Below are positions 61,116 through 64,000 of a stretch of DNA of 64,000 nucleotides, piece by piece. The notes below the pieces were generated by a model that ran no database searches, had not been told where the DNA came from, and worked only from the letters and a program-made list of their open reading frames with translations. A program made the translations under genes and the position numbers. The stretch comes from Megamonas sp. UBA1796. GTDB lineage: Bacteria > Bacillota > Negativicutes > Selenomonadales > Selenomonadaceae. The stretch lies in the NCBI GenBank assembly GCA_002319795.1, contig DCFU01000048.1, positions 1 through 64,000 on the forward strand, in the 5' to 3' direction. The stretch's first letter is position 1, and every line of letters begins with the position of its first letter.

Positions 61116-62282
61116 ATGAACAATTTAATGAAGAGCAGCATTTTTTCCGTAGCTGTACATAAATATGCGATGTTTATCGCCTTGATTTTCATTGCTGTTT
61201 TGTTTCAGATTCTGACTGATGGCGTATTGCTGGCACCGATGAATATATCCAAGCTGGTCATGCAGAACAGTTATATTTTAATTTTAGCTATTGGCATGTT
61301 GCCATGCATACTTACTGGAGATATAGATTTATCTGTGGGATCGGTTGTAGCGGTTATCGGTGCCATTGCTGGTACGATGATCGTTGTTAAGGGAATGCCG
61401 GTGGGCCTTGCAGTAGTTCTCTGTCTGATTTTTGGGCTTCTGATTGGTGCATGGCAGGGCTTTTGGATTGCCTTTATGCGTGTGCCGGCTTTTATCGTGA
61501 CATTGGCAGGGATGTTGCTTTTTCGTGGGATGACGATGGTCATTCTTGATGGCAATACGCTTTCTCCCTTTCCTGAGAGTTATCAGTTCGTGGCGCAAAA
61601 ATTTCTTGTTGATATTCCGCTGTTTGCCAGTTTCCCTTACAGCACCATACTGGTAGGTGTACTTGTTGCAGCCATATGTGTTTATCTGGAATGGCATTCT
61701 TATCGTCAGAAAATCGCATATGGTGTTCCTACGGGCAGCCGGGGAATTATATTTGTTAAGTTGGCGCTTATTGCTTTCATTAGTTTGTTTGCGGCCTATT
61801 GGTTTACCAAGTTTAAGGGGCTGCCGCTTATTCTGATACTCTTGGCATTTCTCATTGCCATGTATTCTTTTCTGTGCAGTAAAACTGTTTTGGGACGACA
61901 TGTCTACGCGTTGGGCGGAAATGAACGTGCAACTTTGCTTTCGGGCATCAAGACAAAATGGGTTCGCTTTATTGTATTTGTAAATATGGGGCTGATGGCA
62001 GCTGTGGCAGGACTTGTGTTTTCGGCACGTTTAAATTGTGCGGCGCCTTCTGCCGGACTTATGTTTGAGCTGGATGCTATTGCGGCCTGCTATATAGGAG
62101 GTGCCTCGGCTACAGGTGGTGTAGGTACGATTGTAGGAGCTATTGTAGGCGGGCTTGTTATGGGTGTGCTTAATAACGGTATGTCTATTATGGGCATTGG
62201 CATTGATTGGCAGCAGATGATTAAAGGTCTTGTATTGCTGTTGGCCGTAGCATTTGATATTTATAATCAGTCGAAAAAATAA
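61116..62282 (+). CDS. Sugar ABC transporter permease, GguB/XylH-like
   Basis: 388 residues with about ten membrane helices. Family marks: GMLPCILTGDIDLSVGSVVA near residues 67-86, FIVTLAGMLLFRGM, GRHVYALGGNERATLLSGI (the EAA-like cytoplasmic loop that docks on the ATPase) and GASATGGVGTIVGAIVGGLVMGVLNNGMSIMGI. The extended central loop with LEWHSYRQ is typical of the XylH/GguB group. Good ribosome site (GAGGAGGAAAAT). Confidence 0.93.
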   Translation: MNNLMKSSIFSVAVHKYAMFIALIFIAVLFQILTDGVLLAPMNISKLVMQNSYILILAIGMLPCILTGDIDLSVGSVVAVIGAIAGTMIVVKGMPVGLAVVLCLIFGLLIGAWQGFWIAFMRVPAFIVTLAGMLLFRGMTMVILDGNTLSPFPESYQFVAQKFLVDIPLFASFPYSTILVGVLVAAICVYLEWHSYRQKIAYGVPTGSRGIIFVKLALIAFISLFAAYWFTKFKGLPLILILLAFLIAMYSFLCSKTVLGRHVYALGGNERATLLSGIKTKWVRFIVFVNMGLMAAVAGLVFSARLNCAAPSAGLMFELDAIAACYIGGASATGGVGTIVGAIVGGLVMGVLNNGMSIMGIGIDWQQMIKGLVLLLAVAFDIYNQSKK

Positions 62283-62318
62283 GAGGATGAAATATTCCAA
62301 ATTTTGAGGTGAAAAATA

Positions 62319-62939
62319 ATGAAAAGGATAACGGATGGAACATTTTGTACATATGGCCGCATACTGGATTTGGACGTGGAGGGCTTTACTGCGGTAATCC
62401 AGCAGCGCGCAGCCGCAGCAGCCGGGTGCGTAGTTTATGAACCGTCGATAGCAAAATTTGAAGCACTGCCGCTTTTTGCAATACTGCAAAAAGAGATCTA
62501 TGGAGGTTTGCCAATCGAGTTTGGTCATTGCAGCGGGTTTAACAGCAGACTGGACGCGTTGGAGTATCATCGCTCATCGGAAATTGATATAGCGGCGACG
62601 GATCTGGTGCTTATGTTGGGACGTCAGCAGGATATCAACTATGCGGAAAACACCTATGATACCTCGAAGGTAGAGATGTTTTTCGTACCTGCAGGAACGG
62701 CTGTGGAGCTTTATGCGACAACATTGCACTATGCACCTTGTGGCATGGATGGCAAAGAATTTCGCTGCGGGGTTGTATTGCCGCGAGGAACGAATGAGGT
62801 GCTGGATTTCCAGCTTTCGGGAAAAGGAGAAAATCGTTTGCTATTCGCTCGGAATAAATGGCTGATTGCGCATGAGGAAAGCGGCTTGGAGAAGGACGGC
62901 GCCTGTGTCGGACTCCAAGGAGAGAATCTGCATATCTGA
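62319..62939 (+). CDS. DUF4867 family protein
   Basis: 206 residues, cytosolic, cupin-like beta-rich pattern (VEMFFVPAGTAVELYATTLHYAPC, FRCGVVLPRGTNEVLDF). It matches what I know of DUF4867 proteins, which occur in sugar catabolic operons and whose reaction is unknown. A sugar isomerase, epimerase or mutarotase-like role would fit the operon and the fold, but that is inference. GAGGTG lies 7 nt before the ATG. Likely last gene of the xylB-ABC transcript. Confidence 0.7.
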   Translation: MKRITDGTFCTYGRILDLDVEGFTAVIQQRAAAAAGCVVYEPSIAKFEALPLFAILQKEIYGGLPIEFGHCSGFNSRLDALEYHRSSEIDIAATDLVLMLGRQQDINYAENTYDTSKVEMFFVPAGTAVELYATTLHYAPCGMDGKEFRCGVVLPRGTNEVLDFQLSGKGENRLLFARNKWLIAHEESGLEKDGACVGLQGENLHI

Positions 62940-62976
62940 GTCTGTATATTTTTATCAGTCAGCACAAATGAGGCTC

Positions 62977-63006
62977 TTGTTGAAAGGCTGCAAGATACGA
63001 TATAAT
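62977..63006 (+). promoter_or_regulatory. Promoter of the LacI-family regulator
   Basis: TTGTTG (62977-62982), 18 bp, TATAAT (63001-63006), about 40 bp before the regulator start. Confidence 0.65.
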
Positions 63007-63044
63007 AATCAGGTAAATATAGAATAACGAATCGGGTGTTCAGT

Positions 63045-64000
63045 ATGATTACTATTAAAACGATTGCTGGGCTCTGCGGTGTGTCGCGCGGGACGGTGGA
63101 TCGTGTCCTGCATGGACGCGGCAAGGTGAAGCCGGAGACAGAAGAACTCGTACGGCAAATGGCGGAGCAATTGGGTTTTCGTCCTAATCCGGCGGGTAAG
63201 GCACTCGCTGCACGTAAGCATCATCCGGTTGTTGGCGTCTTGCTGACCTCGGAGGGGAATCCTTTTTTTGATGAAGTGATACGTGGCATCAAAACGGCAG
63301 AGGCCCAGTATCATATTTATGGTCTGAAGGTTCTCTGGCAGACGATGAAAGGCTATAGTCTGGAAAAACAGATTGCGCTGATTGACAAGTTGAAACCGCA
63401 GATCAATGCACTCATCATTCATCCTATTAACGATGCGCGTATTGCGGAGAAACTTGATGAACTCGTCAGGGATGGGTGTATGGTCGTTACGGTCAATACA
63501 GATATCGAGAACAGTCTGCGCCATTGCTATGTGGGAAGTGATTATTTCAACGGCGGGCGCACAGCCTGTGCGCTGCTCGAACTGCTGCTGGGAAGAGAAA
63601 ATCCGGTGCATCTGGGAATCATTCAGGGAAATAGTCATGTATTAGGCCATCAGCAGCGACTTGAAGGATTCCGGCAGCGTATGGAAGGTCTGGATAATTT
63701 TCATATACTGGCTATTATTGAAAACGAGGACGATGAGATATGTTCCTATGAGCAGACCAAGCGGCTGCTGGCAGAATATCCCGATATGAACGCGGTTTTT
63801 ATAGTGGCAGGAGGTGTCTACGGGGCTTGCCGTGCCATATTATCCCGCAATCAGCTGCGTCACATTACAGCAATTGCTTTTGACAGCGTACCGACAACGG
63901 TTGAAATGATGAAAAAAGGAGTGCTGCAGGCAATTCTGTATCAGCACCCATATCGCCAGGGACATAAGGCTATGGATATTGTTTTTGAATATCTTGTCAA
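63045..64000 (+). CDS. LacI-family transcriptional regulator (3' end beyond the window)
   Basis: Partial gene; 318 codons are visible and no stop is reached. N-terminal HTH TIKTIAGLCGVSRGTVDRVLHGRGKV with hinge region FRPNPAGKALAARK, then a periplasmic-binding-protein-like sensor domain (VVGVLLTSEGNPFFDEVIRGIK, IIHPINDARIAEKL, YFNGGRTACALLELLLG, QQRLEGFRQRM, AIAFDSVPTTVEMMKKG). The ligand domain resembles sugar ABC binding proteins, so it probably senses the imported pentose and controls the divergent isomerase/xylB promoters through the CG-centred palindrome. Ribosome site weak (GGGTG). Typical length is 330-350 residues, so little is missing. Confidence 0.88.
   Translation, partial: MITIKTIAGLCGVSRGTVDRVLHGRGKVKPETEELVRQMAEQLGFRPNPAGKALAARKHHPVVGVLLTSEGNPFFDEVIRGIKTAEAQYHIYGLKVLWQTMKGYSLEKQIALIDKLKPQINALIIHPINDARIAEKLDELVRDGCMVVTVNTDIENSLRHCYVGSDYFNGGRTACALLELLLGRENPVHLGIIQGNSHVLGHQQRLEGFRQRMEGLDNFHILAIIENEDDEICSYEQTKRLLAEYPDMNAVFIVAGGVYGACRAILSRNQLRHITAIAFDSVPTTVEMMKKGVLQAILYQHPYRQGHKAMDIVFEYLV

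Noticed and set aside
1..64000. CRISPR array, prophage or insertion sequence
   Set aside because: No regularly spaced direct repeats, transposase, integrase or phage structural genes were recognised on either strand.

Overview
The window reads as a chromosomal segment of a diderm Firmicute, most likely a Negativicute (Selenomonadales; genus not resolvable by eye). An RND/TolC tripartite pump implies an outer membrane. It sits beside Firmicute-type features: a glmS ribozyme, a CIRCE operator, a PerR with the full metal-ligand set, walJ-htrA-rlmH synteny and a Na+-decarboxylase beta subunit. A fused ArsA-ArsB-like CobT points the same way, because phenolic cobamides are known from Sporomusa. 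No rRNA, tRNA, CRISPR array or insertion sequence was recognised. Base composition was not computed.

Layout. 0.1-2.9 kb: bioY-bioD-bioA (minus) behind a promoter whose -35 lies in a BirA-like operator. 3.0-8.8 kb: RND efflux operon (adaptor, pump, TolC). 8.9-10.3 kb: a DUF535 protein and a small hypothetical. 10.5-29.8 kb: a chemoreceptor island of seven methyl-accepting proteins (six membrane, one soluble FIST-domain type), interleaved with a Na+-decarboxylase beta subunit plus a 47-residue membrane peptide, an XRE regulator with a perfect palindrome, a secreted alpha/beta hydrolase, a possible small RNA and a DUF2294-like protein with an A10 tract at its 5' end. 30-38.6 kb (minus): hemerythrin, a secreted SGNH hydrolase, glmS with its ribozyme, a double CobT (ArsAB-like) gene and tex. 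38.7-42.6 kb (plus): perR, walJ, htrA, rlmH, HAD phosphatase. 42.7-46.3 kb: a CIRCE-controlled promoter, a degenerate reading frame and a glycan operon whose glycosyltransferase carries an in-frame stop. 46.4-48.6 kb: SppA-like protease and an orphan PylC-like ATP-grasp ligase. 48.7-54.5 kb (minus): cydABDC, cytochrome bd oxidase and its ABC assembly factor. 54.8-64 kb: a pentose-type sugar locus with divergent isomerase and xylulokinase, a ChvE-GguA-GguB-like ABC importer, a DUF4867 protein and a LacI-family regulator cut by the window end.

How the genes fit together. The organism looks like an anaerobe that tolerates some oxygen (bd oxidase, PerR, hemerythrin), invests heavily in chemosensing, takes up sugars through a high-affinity ABC system, salvages and makes biotin, and uses a Na+-coupled decarboxylase. 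The points most worth follow-up are the fused two-domain CobT with an inactive-looking second half, the heat-shock operator in front of glycan genes, the stand-alone PylC-like ligase, the A10 tract at a start codon and the orphan promoter-terminator unit at 26.85-27.11 kb.
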